Made by a program: the position numbers and the translations under genes. A stretch of 64,000 nucleotides of DNA, from contig LQPB01000057.1 of assembly GCA_002102225.1 (NCBI GenBank), positions 1 to 64,000 on the forward strand, given 5' to 3'. Numbering within the stretch: position 1 is the stretch's first letter; each line of letters begins with the position of its first letter. The DNA comes from Mycobacterium interjectum. GTDB taxonomy: Bacteria; Actinomycetota; Actinomycetes; Mycobacteriales; Mycobacteriaceae. The notes beneath the pieces were generated by a model. It made no database searches. It had not been told where the DNA came from and was given only the letters and a program-made list of their open reading frames with translations. This document shows positions 40,136 to 49,103 of the stretch, in pieces.

Positions 40136-41395
40136 TCAGCCGGTTGAGCGCCCGGCGCGCGCCAGCGCCGCCAGGTGGACACCGATTCCCACCAGTGGGC
40201 CGCACAACAGGCCGACCACGGTGCGCGTCTGCAGCGGCAGCGGCAACAACAGCAACAACCCCGACGCCACCGTGGCCCCGACCCAGCCCAGGGCATAGGC
40301 CCGGTGCAGCGCCGCGGCGACGGTGGCGGCGCCGGTCAGCGTCAGCACGGCGATCGCCACGGCGGCCGCGGTCAGCCACGCGAGCAGCCCGCTGCTGGCC
40401 TGGTACTGCGGCCCGAAGAAGACCCGCAGCAACCAGGGGCCGATCAGGCCCGCCGCCAGCACACCGACCGCGCCGATGGCGCCGATGATCCCCGACGGGC
40501 GCACCAGCGCCCGCAGCCGGTCGCTGCGCTCGTCGACGAAGTGCGCGATGAGGTTGCCCTGCAGGGCGGTCAGCGGCACCAGCAGCGGCGCGCGGGTCAA
40601 CGTCACCGCGAGGATGATCACGCCACCCTCGGCCCCCAGGTCGGTGCTGGTCAGCTTCAGCAGCACCGGAAACCCCATCACCAGGATCGCGCTGGCACCG
40701 GCCGCGGTGATCGAGTGGGCTGCCCCACGCAGGAAGGTCGCGGTGTCGCCCGGCGTCAGCAGCCGGGCCGCGGCGCGCGCCGTGGGCGAGACCCCCAGCG
40801 TGATCAGCCACGCCGTCGCGCCAGCCACGGTGGCCCACAAAAACCCGGCCAGGCCCCAGCCGATCACGAACGTCGCCGTGGCCACCGCCACCCGGATGAC
40901 CGCGTCGGTCACCATCAGCGCCCCGTACGAGGTCCAGTGATTGGTGCCGGCCAGCATGCCCAGCAGGGTGGCGTGCAGGCAGAACCCGGCCAGCCCGACG
41001 CTGAGCAGCGCCACCGACAGCCAGCGCGCCTCGACGAAAACCCGGGCGCTCCACAGCGGCGAACTGCCGGCGATCACCACGGCCGCGGCCACGCCGACCA
41101 TCGCCGCGACGCGCAGTGGATGGGTGCGCCCGAGCGGGGCCGCCCCGATGTCCCCGAGGTAGCTCGCCGAGCGGACCTCCCGGGTGGTCTCCTGCAGCAG
41201 CCCGTTGGCGGCGCCGGTCACCAGGCCGAACGCCCCCCAGAACACCCCGAAAATCGAGAAGCCGCGCGGTGCCAGGTCGCGGGCGGCCAGATAGATCACC
41301 GCGTACCCGCACAGCGCGGTGAGCGCGGTGGCGGTGCCGACCCGCGCCACGCTGCCACGCGCGACCGGCCCCCTCGAGGCCCCGACGTCGGTCAC
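40136..41395 (-). CDS. polysaccharide-flippase-like membrane protein (Rv3630-like)
   Basis: The 419-residue product has 11-12 transmembrane helices in the MATE/Wzx-like arrangement (MVGVAAAVVIAGSSPLW, GVIILAVTLTRAPLLVPLTALQ). It probably flips a lipid-linked glycan or part of one; substrate unknown. GTG start. It is codirectional with the GT2 and DUF2304 genes, with a 23-base gap, and divergent from the TerC-like gene. Confidence 0.86.
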   Translation of the reverse strand: MTDVGASRGPVARGSVARVGTATALTALCGYAVIYLAARDLAPRGFSIFGVFWGAFGLVTGAANGLLQETTREVRSASYLGDIGAAPLGRTHPLRVAAMVGVAAAVVIAGSSPLWSARVFVEARWLSVALLSVGLAGFCLHATLLGMLAGTNHWTSYGALMVTDAVIRVAVATATFVIGWGLAGFLWATVAGATAWLITLGVSPTARAAARLLTPGDTATFLRGAAHSITAAGASAILVMGFPVLLKLTSTDLGAEGGVIILAVTLTRAPLLVPLTALQGNLIAHFVDERSDRLRALVRPSGIIGAIGAVGVLAAGLIGPWLLRVFFGPQYQASSGLLAWLTAAAVAIAVLTLTGAATVAAALHRAYALGWVGATVASGLLLLLPLPLQTRTVVGLLCGPLVGIGVHLAALARAGRSTG

Positions 41396-41503
41396 CGGGG
41401 CAGCGCCTGTATCCCCACAATTTGAAAATAGTAAGTGCCGAGCACCGGCGGGCCGCGCCGGCGAGGCGGTTCGCTATCGTGGGCCGCTGTCGGGGAAGGA
41501 TCC

Positions 41504-42601
41504 ATGGCCGCGTTGCGCATCTTCGGGATTTCGCTGTTAATCACCGTGGCGGCGCTCGCCGCCGGGTACGCCCACCGCGGCCCGAATGGCCTCTTTGTGC
41601 TGTTGGTGCTCGCCGTTCTCGAGGTGTCGCTGTCGTTCGACAACGCGATCATCAACGCCGCGATCCTGAAACGAATGAGCCGGTTCTGGCGGCAGATGTT
41701 CCTCACGATCGGGATCTTGATCGCCGTGTTCGGCATGCGGTTGGTGTTCCCGTTGCTGATCGTGTGGGCGACCGCGGGCCTGGAACCGGTGCGCGCGTTC
41801 GAGTTGGCGCTCCACCCGCCGCCGCACGGCGCGCAGCAATTCCCGGACGGGTCACCCAGCTACGAAAAACTGATCCTCGCCGCCCACCCCCAGATCGCGG
41901 CCTTCGGCGGAATCTTTCTGTTGATGCTGTTCTTGGATTTCGTCTTTCACGACCGGGATATCAAGTGGCTCAAGTGGATCGAGATCCCGTTCGCGCGCAT
42001 CGGGCGCCTGGGTCAGGTGTCGGTGGTGGTGGCCGCGGTCGCGCTGGTCCTTGCCGGGACGCGGCTGACGCACTCCACCGACGAACGCGCGACGGTCTTG
42101 ATCGCCGGGCTGCTTGGCCTGATCACCTACCTCATCGTCAACGGTTTGAGCCGGGCGTTTCGGCCCTCCGATGTCGAGGCGGTGACGACCGGCAAGGCCG
42201 CCGCCGCGGCGGTCGGCAAGGCCGGGCTGACGCTGTTCCTCTATCTCGAGGTGCTCGACGCCGCCTTCTCCTTCGACGGGGTCACCGGCGCCTTCGCGAT
42301 CACCTCGGACCCGATCCTCATCGCGCTGGGCCTGGGTTTGGTGGGCTCGATGTTCGTCCGGTCGATCACCATTTATCTCGTCCAACAGGACACCTTGGAC
42401 CGCTACGTGTACCTGGAACACGGCGCGCATTGGGCGATCGGCGTGCTGGCCGCGATCATGTTGTTCTCGATCGAGCCGCGCTTTGCGGTGCCCGAGCCGG
42501 TCACCGCCTCGGTGGGCGTGGTCTTCATCGCGGCGGCGCTGGGCTGGAGCGTGTTGCGCAATCGGCGCCATGCCGCTGCGGAAGCGGCCCGGTCGGACTA
42601 G
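41504..42601 (+). CDS. TerC/DUF475-family integral membrane protein (Rv3629c-like)
   Basis: The 365-residue product has about nine transmembrane helices. Internal repeats carry SLSFDNAIINA and AFSFDGVTGAFA, with the paired Asp residues typical of TerC-like metal or ion transport proteins. ATG 41504 follows GGAAGGATCC and gives the H37Rv length; TATCGT at 41475-41480 could be a -10. Substrate unknown. The stop shares CTAG with the next gene. Confidence 0.88.
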   Translation: MAALRIFGISLLITVAALAAGYAHRGPNGLFVLLVLAVLEVSLSFDNAIINAAILKRMSRFWRQMFLTIGILIAVFGMRLVFPLLIVWATAGLEPVRAFELALHPPPHGAQQFPDGSPSYEKLILAAHPQIAAFGGIFLLMLFLDFVFHDRDIKWLKWIEIPFARIGRLGQVSVVVAAVALVLAGTRLTHSTDERATVLIAGLLGLITYLIVNGLSRAFRPSDVEAVTTGKAAAAAVGKAGLTLFLYLEVLDAAFSFDGVTGAFAITSDPILIALGLGLVGSMFVRSITIYLVQQDTLDRYVYLEHGAHWAIGVLAAIMLFSIEPRFAVPEPVTASVGVVFIAAALGWSVLRNRRHAAAEAARSD

Positions 42602-43290
42602 GCCTCGATCTGGCCGGCGATGCGCCGTTCGATGGCGGCGCGGGCCGGTGCCGGCAGCACGATGAGCCCGTCCAGTTCCGTGCGTGCTCGCAGATAGGCG
42701 TTGTGTCGTTCGTCGCGGGTGGCCGCCTCGTCTTGGGCGAGGTGCAGCAGGTGCTGCGCGCGCGCCAGCCGTTGCTGGTCGTCCTGGGAGAAGTCGCTGC
42801 GGCGACGGCGGATCGCCTCGGCCTCGGCGATCTCGAACGCGCTGATGTACTCGTGGACGGCGTCGCGGTATTCGCGCTGCGCGGTCCGGTCCCCGGCGAG
42901 GTCCTCGGCGCGCTCCGGGCGCAGCAGGTCGGCGCGCCGCTTCGCCTTGTGAAAAGCGATGGTCAGCGGATCACGCATGTCGGTCATCATCGGGAAGTCC
43001 AGCAGTTTGGCGATGTCGAGCTCGTATTCGAACCACCGCGCGTCGGTACGGTCATGCGCTGCAACGAGTTTCGCGAGCTCCCGACGCGATCCTTCCCTGT
43101 CGTCGCGCGTGCGCCCGGCCGCTTGGGCCGCCGCGATCTTGGCTTGCTGCTTCAGCCGGTAGCGCTCGAGGCGCCGCTCGGCCCGGCGCTCGTTGGCCGC
43201 CGCGACCGCCCTGATGCCCGCGCCGATCGAGCCGCCCAGCGGGAAGATCAGCCACCAGAAATTGCCGGCGAAATGCAGCAGCGGGGTCAC
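42598..43290 (-). CDS. membrane-anchored coiled-coil protein of unknown function
   Basis: The 230-residue product has an N-terminal transmembrane segment (LLHFAGNFWWLIFPLGGSIG) and is otherwise highly charged and helical. A Lys/Arg-rich coiled coil (ERRAERRLERYRLKQQAKIA) leads to a second helical half with conserved DARWFEYELDIAKLLDFP. I do not recognise the family. No gene is recalled at this place in H37Rv. GTG start. The stop shares CTAG with the TerC-like gene. Confidence 0.75.
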   Translation of the reverse strand: MTPLLHFAGNFWWLIFPLGGSIGAGIRAVAAANERRAERRLERYRLKQQAKIAAAQAAGRTRDDREGSRRELAKLVAAHDRTDARWFEYELDIAKLLDFPMMTDMRDPLTIAFHKAKRRADLLRPERAEDLAGDRTAQREYRDAVHEYISAFEIAEAEAIRRRRSDFSQDDQQRLARAQHLLHLAQDEAATRDERHNAYLRARTELDGLIVLPAPARAAIERRIAGQIEA

Positions 43291-43345
43291 ATCGCCAGGA
43301 TGCCACCGCGCCGCGGCGGGTGGTTACGCCGAAGGCGAGAGCGCG

Positions 43346-43834
43346 TCAGTGCCCTTGGGCCTTGAACCGCTCCACCGAACGCTGCACCTCGGCTTCGGCT
43401 TCGGCCCGGTCGACCCAGTCGGCCGCCTTGACGAACTTGCCCGGCTCCAGCGCCTTGTACTGCGAGAAGAAGTGCTTGATCACGTCAAGTTCGAATTCCG
43501 GCACGTCGCCGATGTCCTGGATGTGGTCCCAGCGGTGGTCGCCGGCCGGCACGCACAACACCTTGTCGTCGCCGCCCGCCTCGTCGACCATGCGGAACAT
43601 GCCCACTGGGCGCGCCTCCACGATCACGCCGGGAAACACCGACTGCGGCAGCAGCACCAGCGCGTCCAGCGGGTCGCCGTCCTCGCCCAGGGTGTCCTCG
43701 ATGAAGCCGTAATCCGTGGGGTAGGCCATCGAGGTGTAGAGGTAGCGGTCCAGACGCACCCGGCCCGTCTCGTGGTCGACCTCGTACTTGTTGCGTTGGC
43801 CTTTCGGAATCTCGATGGTCACGTCGAATTGCAC
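43346..43834 (-). CDS. ppa: inorganic pyrophosphatase
   Basis: The 162-residue family I pyrophosphatase has the active-site signature DGDPLDALVL, with metal-binding Asp residues, and KYE near the N-terminus. Two His residues (HETGRV and HRWDHIQD), characteristic of mycobacterial enzymes, are retained. It hydrolyses pyrophosphate in the cytoplasm to drive biosynthesis. GTG start with AAGGAG upstream. Confidence 0.97.
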   Translation of the reverse strand: MQFDVTIEIPKGQRNKYEVDHETGRVRLDRYLYTSMAYPTDYGFIEDTLGEDGDPLDALVLLPQSVFPGVIVEARPVGMFRMVDEAGGDDKVLCVPAGDHRWDHIQDIGDVPEFELDVIKHFFSQYKALEPGKFVKAADWVDRAEAEAEVQRSVERFKAQGH

Positions 43835-43948
43835 CGCGCCGGCTCCTTCACGAGGGATGGATCTTGGTAGGTCAGTACGCCGGGGATCACCCTAGTCGAG
43901 CGCCTTTCGGCCGATTCGGCAGAATGGGTTCAAACAGTCAGGAGAGTG

Positions 43949-45334
43949 ATGGGTCCTACTCGCTGGCGGAAATCCACCCAAGTGTTCATCGGGCTGGCCG
44001 TGCTGGCGTTCGTCGCCGCGGTGGTGGCGGCGGCGACGTTTTTCACCACGGGCGGGCACGGCGCCGGCGCCGCGCATGTCCCGGTGCCGCCGCCCCGGCC
44101 GCCGACGGTCAAGCCGGGGATGGTCGCGGTGCCCGAGACCGCCGAGACACCCAGCCCCGGCGGCGTGGCCGCCGCGCTCGCCGCCCCGGCGGCCGATCCC
44201 AACCTGGGCAAGCTGGGCGGCCGGATCACCGACGCCCTCACCGGAAAAGAGCTCTGGCAGGTGGCCCCCGACCTGCCGCTGGTGCCGGCGTCGACCAACA
44301 AGGTCCTGACCGCGGCCGCGGCGTTGCTGACGTTGGATCGTCAGGCCCGGATCAGCACCCGGGTGGTCGCCGGCAGCCCCAACCCCCAGGGGCCGGTCGT
44401 GCTGGTCGGCGCCGGGGATCCGGTGCTCTCGGCGGCGCCGCCCGGGGTGGACACCTGGTACCGGGGTTCGGCGCGCATCAGCGACCTGGTCGAGCAGGTC
44501 AAGCGCAGCGGCGTGACCCCGACCGCGGTGCAGGTGGACACCTCGGCGTTCAGCGGACCGACGATGGCCCAGGGGTGGGACCCGGCCGACGTCGACAACG
44601 GCGACATCGCGCCGATCGAGTCGGTGATGATCGACGCGGGCCGCATCCAGCCGACCACGGTTAACTCGCGGCGGTCCAGGACGCCGGCGCTGGACGCCGG
44701 CCGGGAGCTGGCCAAGGGCCTCGGGCTGGATCCGGGCGCGGTGACGATCGGCACAGCGCCGTCGGGCGCGCGCCAGCTGGCCGTGGTGCAGTCGGCGCCG
44801 CTGATCCAGCGGCTGTCCGAGATGATGGAACATTCCGACAACGTCCTGGCCGAGTCCATCGCCCGGGAGGTGGCGGCCGCGATCAACCGGCCGCAGAGCT
44901 TCGCCGGGGCGGTCGACGCGGTGACCAACCGGTTGAGCGCCGCGCACGTCGAGACCGCAGGTGCCCGGCTGGTGGATTCCAGCGGGCTGTCCGTCGATGA
45001 CCGGTTGACGGCCAAGACGCTGGACGGCGTGGTCCAGGCGGCGGCCGGGCCGGACGAGCCGGCGCTGCGGGCATTGCTGGACCTGCTTCCGATCGCCGGC
45101 GGCAGCGGGACGCTGGGCGACCGGTTCCTCGACGCGGCCACCGATCGAGGTCCCGCCGGCTGGCTGCGCGCCAAGACCGGCTCGTTGACCGCCGTCAACT
45201 CGTTGGTCGGGGTGCTCACCGACCGCAGCGGGCGGGTGCTCACGTTCGCGTTCCTGTCCAACGATGCGGGCCCGAATGGCCGCAACGCGATGGACGCGCT
45301 GGCCACCAAGCTCTGGTTCTGCGGGTGTGCATGA
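43949..45334 (+). CDS. dacB: D-alanyl-D-alanine carboxypeptidase (class C PBP, S13 family)
   Basis: The 461-residue product has an N-terminal membrane anchor (~12-35), a Pro-rich linker, and the PBP motifs S115TNK118, S296DN298 and K409TG411. The domain insertion between motifs 1 and 2 is typical of PBP4-type enzymes. It trims peptidoglycan stem peptides outside the membrane. ATG 43949 has GGAG 4 bases before it; the preceding GTG is too close. The stop overlaps the next ATG. Confidence 0.94.
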   Translation: MGPTRWRKSTQVFIGLAVLAFVAAVVAAATFFTTGGHGAGAAHVPVPPPRPPTVKPGMVAVPETAETPSPGGVAAALAAPAADPNLGKLGGRITDALTGKELWQVAPDLPLVPASTNKVLTAAAALLTLDRQARISTRVVAGSPNPQGPVVLVGAGDPVLSAAPPGVDTWYRGSARISDLVEQVKRSGVTPTAVQVDTSAFSGPTMAQGWDPADVDNGDIAPIESVMIDAGRIQPTTVNSRRSRTPALDAGRELAKGLGLDPGAVTIGTAPSGARQLAVVQSAPLIQRLSEMMEHSDNVLAESIAREVAAAINRPQSFAGAVDAVTNRLSAAHVETAGARLVDSSGLSVDDRLTAKTLDGVVQAAAGPDEPALRALLDLLPIAGGSGTLGDRFLDAATDRGPAGWLRAKTGSLTAVNSLVGVLTDRSGRVLTFAFLSNDAGPNGRNAMDALATKLWFCGCA

Positions 45335-46395
45335 CGCCCTCGTCCAGCCTGACCCTCGGCACCGCCGTCGACTGGCGATTCGCGGCGACGGTCGGCCAGC
45401 GGCTGGCCCGCCCGGGCCCGGCCTCCAGCGACTACACCCGCCGACAGGCGATCGAGGAGCTGACGAGCGCGGCGGCCCAAGCCGAACCGCCGGTGCGCGA
45501 GGTCACGGGCCTGGTCGCCGACGGCGCGGTGCCGGCCGCCCGAATCGTTGACCGCTTGCAGTGGATCGGCGCGGCGGCCGAGTCGATGCGGGTGATGACC
45601 AACGGCAGCGAGACGCCGCGGGGTTTCCTCACGGGCCGCATCACCGGCGCGCAGACCGGCGCCGTGCTGGCGTTCGTGTCATCGGGGATCCTGGGCCAGT
45701 ACGACCCGTTCGCCAGGGGCCGGGAGGCCACCAAAGAGGGAAGTCTGCTGCTGGTGTATCCGAACGTCATCGCCGTCGAGCGCCAGCTTCGGGTCGAGCC
45801 CTCCGACTTCCGGCTGTGGGTGTGCCTGCACGAGGTGACCCACCGGGTCCAGTTCACCGCCAACCCGTGGCTATCCGACTACATGTCCGAGGCGTTGGGG
45901 CTGCTGACGCAGGACGTGGGGGAGGACATCGGCCAGGTGGCGGCCCGTCTCGCCGACTTCGTGCGCAACCGTGGCGCCGGGGCCGCCGAATCCGACGGCG
46001 GCGCCTCCGGGATCATCGGGCTGGTGCGCGCCGTGCAGTCCGAACCGCAGCGCAAGGCCCTGGATCAGCTGCTGGTGCTCGGCACGCTGCTCGAGGGCCA
46101 CGCCGACCACGTGATGGACGCCGTCGGGCCGGTCGTCGTGCCGTCGGTGGCCACCATCCGGCGCCGATTCGACGAGCGTCGCCACCGCAAGCAACCCCCG
46201 CTGCAGCGCGTGCTGCGCGCGCTGCTCGGGCTCGACGCCAAGCTCAGCCAATACACGCGCGGCAAGGCGTTCGTGGACCACGTGGTGGGCAAGGTGGGAA
46301 TGCAGCGGTTCAACACCGTCTGGTCGGGCCCCGATACGCTGCCGCTGCCCGCCGAAATCGAAAACCCCCAGCGATGGATCGACCGGGTGCTGTAG
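45331..46395 (+). CDS. zincin-like metallopeptidase, COG5282 family (Rv3626c-like)
   Basis: The 354-residue product has a zinc motif HEVTH in LWVCLHEVTHRVQF and a downstream Glu-rich helix (LEGHADHVMDAV) that likely supplies the third ligand. It is conserved in actinobacteria with unknown substrate. ATG overlaps the dacB stop (ATGA), and the 3' end overlaps tilS by 22 bases, so dacB, this gene and tilS are coupled. Confidence 0.9.
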   Translation: MTPSSSLTLGTAVDWRFAATVGQRLARPGPASSDYTRRQAIEELTSAAAQAEPPVREVTGLVADGAVPAARIVDRLQWIGAAAESMRVMTNGSETPRGFLTGRITGAQTGAVLAFVSSGILGQYDPFARGREATKEGSLLLVYPNVIAVERQLRVEPSDFRLWVCLHEVTHRVQFTANPWLSDYMSEALGLLTQDVGEDIGQVAARLADFVRNRGAGAAESDGGASGIIGLVRAVQSEPQRKALDQLLVLGTLLEGHADHVMDAVGPVVVPSVATIRRRFDERRHRKQPPLQRVLRALLGLDAKLSQYTRGKAFVDHVVGKVGMQRFNTVWSGPDTLPLPAEIENPQRWIDRVL

Positions 46396-47333
46396 GGCAG
46401 CTGCGCACGGCTGTCGAGGCGTTCGCCCACACCTATCTCGCCACCGAGGAGCCGTGGTGCGTGGCGCTGTCCGGCGGCCCGGACTCCCTGGCGCTCACCG
46501 CCGTCGCGGCGCCGCTTCGGCCCACCACCGCGCTGATCGTCGATCACGGCCTGCAGGCCGGTTCGGCCGCCGTCGCCGAGACCGCGCGCCGGCAGGCCAT
46601 CGCCCTGGGATGCGTTGCCGCGCAAGTGCTTTGTGTTCAAGTGGGCAAGGACGGCGGCCCGGAGGCGGCGGCGCGCTCAGCCCGCTACGCCGCCCTGCGC
46701 GAGTCCTCCGCCGGCCCGGTGCTGTTGGCCCACACGCTCGACGATCAGGCGGAGACGGTGCTGCTGGGGCTGGGCCGCGGATCGGGCGTGCGCTCGATCG
46801 CCGGGATGCGCCCGCACGACCCTCCGTGGTGTCGGCCGTTGTTGGGGGTGCGGCGTTCGGTGACGCATGCCGCGTGCGCGGAACTGGGTCTGACGCCCTG
46901 GCAGGACCCGCATAACAGCGACCGCCGCTTCACCCGGACCCGGCTGCGCGTGGAGGTGCTGCCGCTGCTGGAGGACGTGCTCGGTGGCGGTGTGGCCGAG
47001 GCGTTGGCGCGCACCGCGACTGCGTTGCGTGAGGACACCGAGTTGATCGACACGCTCGCGGCCCAGGCGCTGCCCGGGGTGCAAGCGGGGTCGGGGCTGC
47101 AGCCCGGGGCCCTCGGTGGGCTGCCCGGCCCCGTGCGCCGCCGGGTGATCCGCGGCTGGCTGCTGGCCGGGGGCGCTACCGGGTTGACCGACAAACAGAT
47201 CCGCGGCGTGGACGCGCTGATCACCGACTGGCGCGGGCAAGGTGGGGTGGCGGTCGGTTCGCCGCTGCGGCGTGAGCGTTTGATCGCGGGGCGGCGCGAC
47301 GGCGTCCTCACGCTGTGGCGTGAGCCTGTGTAA
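46374..47333 (+). CDS. tilS: tRNA(Ile)-lysidine synthetase
   Basis: The 319-residue N-type ATP pyrophosphatase has the PP-loop S33GGPDS38. It attaches lysine to C34 of tRNA-Ile(CAU), changing its codon and amino-acid identity. The conserved HTLDDQAETVLLGL and RPLLGVRR segments are present. It lacks the long C-terminal domain of E. coli TilS, as usual in mycobacteria. ATG 46374 gives MDRPGAV, matching the ortholog start. Confidence 0.94.
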   Translation: MDRPGAVGQLRTAVEAFAHTYLATEEPWCVALSGGPDSLALTAVAAPLRPTTALIVDHGLQAGSAAVAETARRQAIALGCVAAQVLCVQVGKDGGPEAAARSARYAALRESSAGPVLLAHTLDDQAETVLLGLGRGSGVRSIAGMRPHDPPWCRPLLGVRRSVTHAACAELGLTPWQDPHNSDRRFTRTRLRVEVLPLLEDVLGGGVAEALARTATALREDTELIDTLAAQALPGVQAGSGLQPGALGGLPGPVRRRVIRGWLLAGGATGLTDKQIRGVDALITDWRGQGGVAVGSPLRRERLIAGRRDGVLTLWREPV

Positions 47334-47382
47334 GTCGGGCCTGCCGTTGGTTATTCGGCCGCTGGCGTGGCACTCTGTGGTC

Positions 47383-47988
47383 GTGGCCCAGACGTCGCCG
47401 CCGATCACCCCGGCGCAGCCCGCGCAGCTGTATCCCGGGGATATCAAGTCGGTGCTGCTCACCGCGGAGCAGATTCAGGCCCGCATCGCCGAACTCGGCG
47501 AGGAAATCGGCAACCACTACCGCGAGCCAGCCGCCGAGACGGGTCAGGATCTGCTGCTGATCACCGTGCTCAAGGGGGCGGTGATCTTCGTCACCGACCT
47601 GGCCCGTGCGATTCCGGTGCCCACCCAGTTCGAATTCATGGCCGTCAGCTCCTACGGCTCCTCGACGTCGTCGTCCGGCGTGGTGCGGATCCTCAAGGAC
47701 CTGGACCGCGACATCAACGACCGCGATGTGCTCATCGTCGAGGACGTCGTCGACTCGGGTTTGACCCTGTCGTGGTTGCTGCGCAACCTCAAGAGCCGGC
47801 GTCCGCGCTCGCTGCGGGTGTGCACGTTGCTCCGCAAGCCCGACGCGGTGCGCGCCAAGGTCGAGATCGCCTACGTGGGTTTCGACATTCCGAATGACTT
47901 CGTCGTGGGCTACGGCCTCGACTACGACGAGCGCTACCGCGACCTGTCCTACATCGGGACCCTGGATCCTCGGGTCTACGAGGAGTAG
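47383..47988 (+). CDS. hpt: hypoxanthine-guanine phosphoribosyltransferase
   Basis: The 201-residue purine salvage enzyme has the PRPP-binding loop VLIVEDVVDSGLTLSW, the flexible loop around SYGSSTSSSGVV, and the C-terminal base-binding DFVVGYGLDYDERYRDL. It is normally essential or nearly so. GTG 47383 is used because upstream in-frame codons precede conserved sequence; CACTCT 6 bases before it is a weak -10. Order dacB-Rv3626c-tilS-hpt is as in H37Rv. Confidence 0.94.
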   Translation: MAQTSPPITPAQPAQLYPGDIKSVLLTAEQIQARIAELGEEIGNHYREPAAETGQDLLLITVLKGAVIFVTDLARAIPVPTQFEFMAVSSYGSSTSSSGVVRILKDLDRDINDRDVLIVEDVVDSGLTLSWLLRNLKSRRPRSLRVCTLLRKPDAVRAKVEIAYVGFDIPNDFVVGYGLDYDERYRDLSYIGTLDPRVYEE

Positions 47989-48001
47989 GGGCTAATCCGA
48001 T

Positions 48002-48047
48002 GGTGGCGACCCGCCGCGCCCGGCTACGCCGCGCTTGCGATCGCCAC
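48002..48047 (+). repeat. dispersed palindromic repeat, copy 2
   Basis: It runs from GGTGGCGACCCGCCGCGCCC to GCGATCGCCAC. Terminal GTGGCGA/TCGCCAC arms and an inner CGGC-TAC-GCCG stem make a long imperfect hairpin. It fills the 13-58 bases after the hpt stop and reaches the lpqG stop codon. Confidence 0.6.
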
Positions 48048-48781
48048 TAGTCCAGCTCCCACACCGCGGTCACCGAGAAGCTCACCGTCTGCTGGCCCGG
48101 CTCCAGCGGGACCGCGGCCATGCTGCGGGGCTGTGCCGGCGGGCCGCCGGGCATGGGCGCGTTGCCGGAGGTTTCCGAAATGGAGAGCACCCTGCCCAGG
48201 CGCAGGCCGGACAACTGGGCGTACTGATCGGCGCGGGCCTTGGCGTCGGTGAATGCCCGCGCGCGGGCATCCTTGACCAGCTGCGAGTCGTCGGCGATGG
48301 AGTAGCTGACGGAGCTGATCCGGGTCGCGTCGCCGCCGGTGCCGACGATGAGGGCAAGCATTCGGGACGCGGCCTCGGTCGGATGGATCTTGACCCGGAT
48401 CGCGTTGGTGGCGCGGTAGCCGGTGATCGTCGCGGTGCCGTTGCCGTACTGAGGTTCCAGCGTGACCGTGGTGGTGCTGATGTCTTTGCGGTCCAGTCCC
48501 GCCCCGACCAGCGCGCTGATCACGGCTTGCTGGCGATCGTTCGTCTGGTTCATCGCGGTGGTGACGTCGGGTGCGGTGAACTCGATGCCGGCGTCGGCGG
48601 TCAGGGTGTCGGGGACGCCTTGGACCTGCCCCGAGCCGACGACGGTCACTTGGCGGGGGTTCGCGCCCGGTGGCGTCGCGTTGTGCTTGTCGCACGACGG
48701 CAGCGCGGCGACGGTCAAGCCGGCGGCGGTCAAGGCAATCTACCTGCGGGCCAACCTCGGGGCGTTCGATGCGATCGGCAT
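48047..48781 (-). CDS. lpqG: LpqG-like SIMPL-domain lipoprotein, interrupted by a TAG in the signal peptide
   Basis: Reading from ATG 48781, a lipoprotein signal is obvious: basic MPIASNAPRLARR, hydrophobic IALTAAGLTVAA, lipobox LPSC. Codon 14 is TAG (48740-48742), between the basic and hydrophobic parts. The ATG sits 6 bases after TAGTGT, a proper leaderless promoter. After the lipobox comes a SIMPL/DUF541 domain (VTVVGSGQVQGVPDTLTADA ... SFSVTAVWELD). Full length is about 244 codons, close to H37Rv LpqG. TTG 48733, just after the TAG, could start a shorter form lacking the basic n-region. Confidence 0.85.
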
Positions 48782-48787
48782 GTGTGG

Positions 48788-48793
48788 ACACTA
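48788..48793 (-). promoter_or_regulatory. -10 box TAGTGT of lpqG
   Basis: On the minus strand TAGTGT lies 6 bases before ATG 48781 and supports that start rather than TTG 48733. Confidence 0.6.
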
Positions 48794-48849
48794 GCGCCAG
48801 TGGCCCCGCCGCGTCCGCGGTTCGCGCGAAGGCAGGGCCGGACGGCAAA

Positions 48850-49103
48850 GCCTAGTCGACGCGGCGGCGATCGCCTTGAAGTTCATATCGAACTCTAAAC
48901 ATATTGTTTCACAACAACTTTCATTTCGGCCACCAAAGTTGCAGCGTGTGGGTCCAGCTAAATGAACAGTTTTCGACTCGACAATGAATACGCGCGGCGA
49001 GGGGTTGTGGTCACCGGGCCGCTGCGGCCTAACCTCTGATCTGCTCCGGTGACGCCCGCCGCTGCCGAAATCCGTTGGTCAAAAGCGCTTTTGAGGAGAT
49101 CCC
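48850..49103 (+). other. AT-rich intergenic region before the PE/PPE genes
   Basis: Between the divergent lpqG and PE starts, roughly 48880-49000 is markedly AT-rich for this genome (AACTCTAAACATATTGTTTC). Such stretches often carry Lsr2 or other nucleoid-protein sites upstream of PE/PPE operons, but no specific site is claimed. A GAGGAG ribosome site lies before the PE start. No gene seen. Confidence 0.4.
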
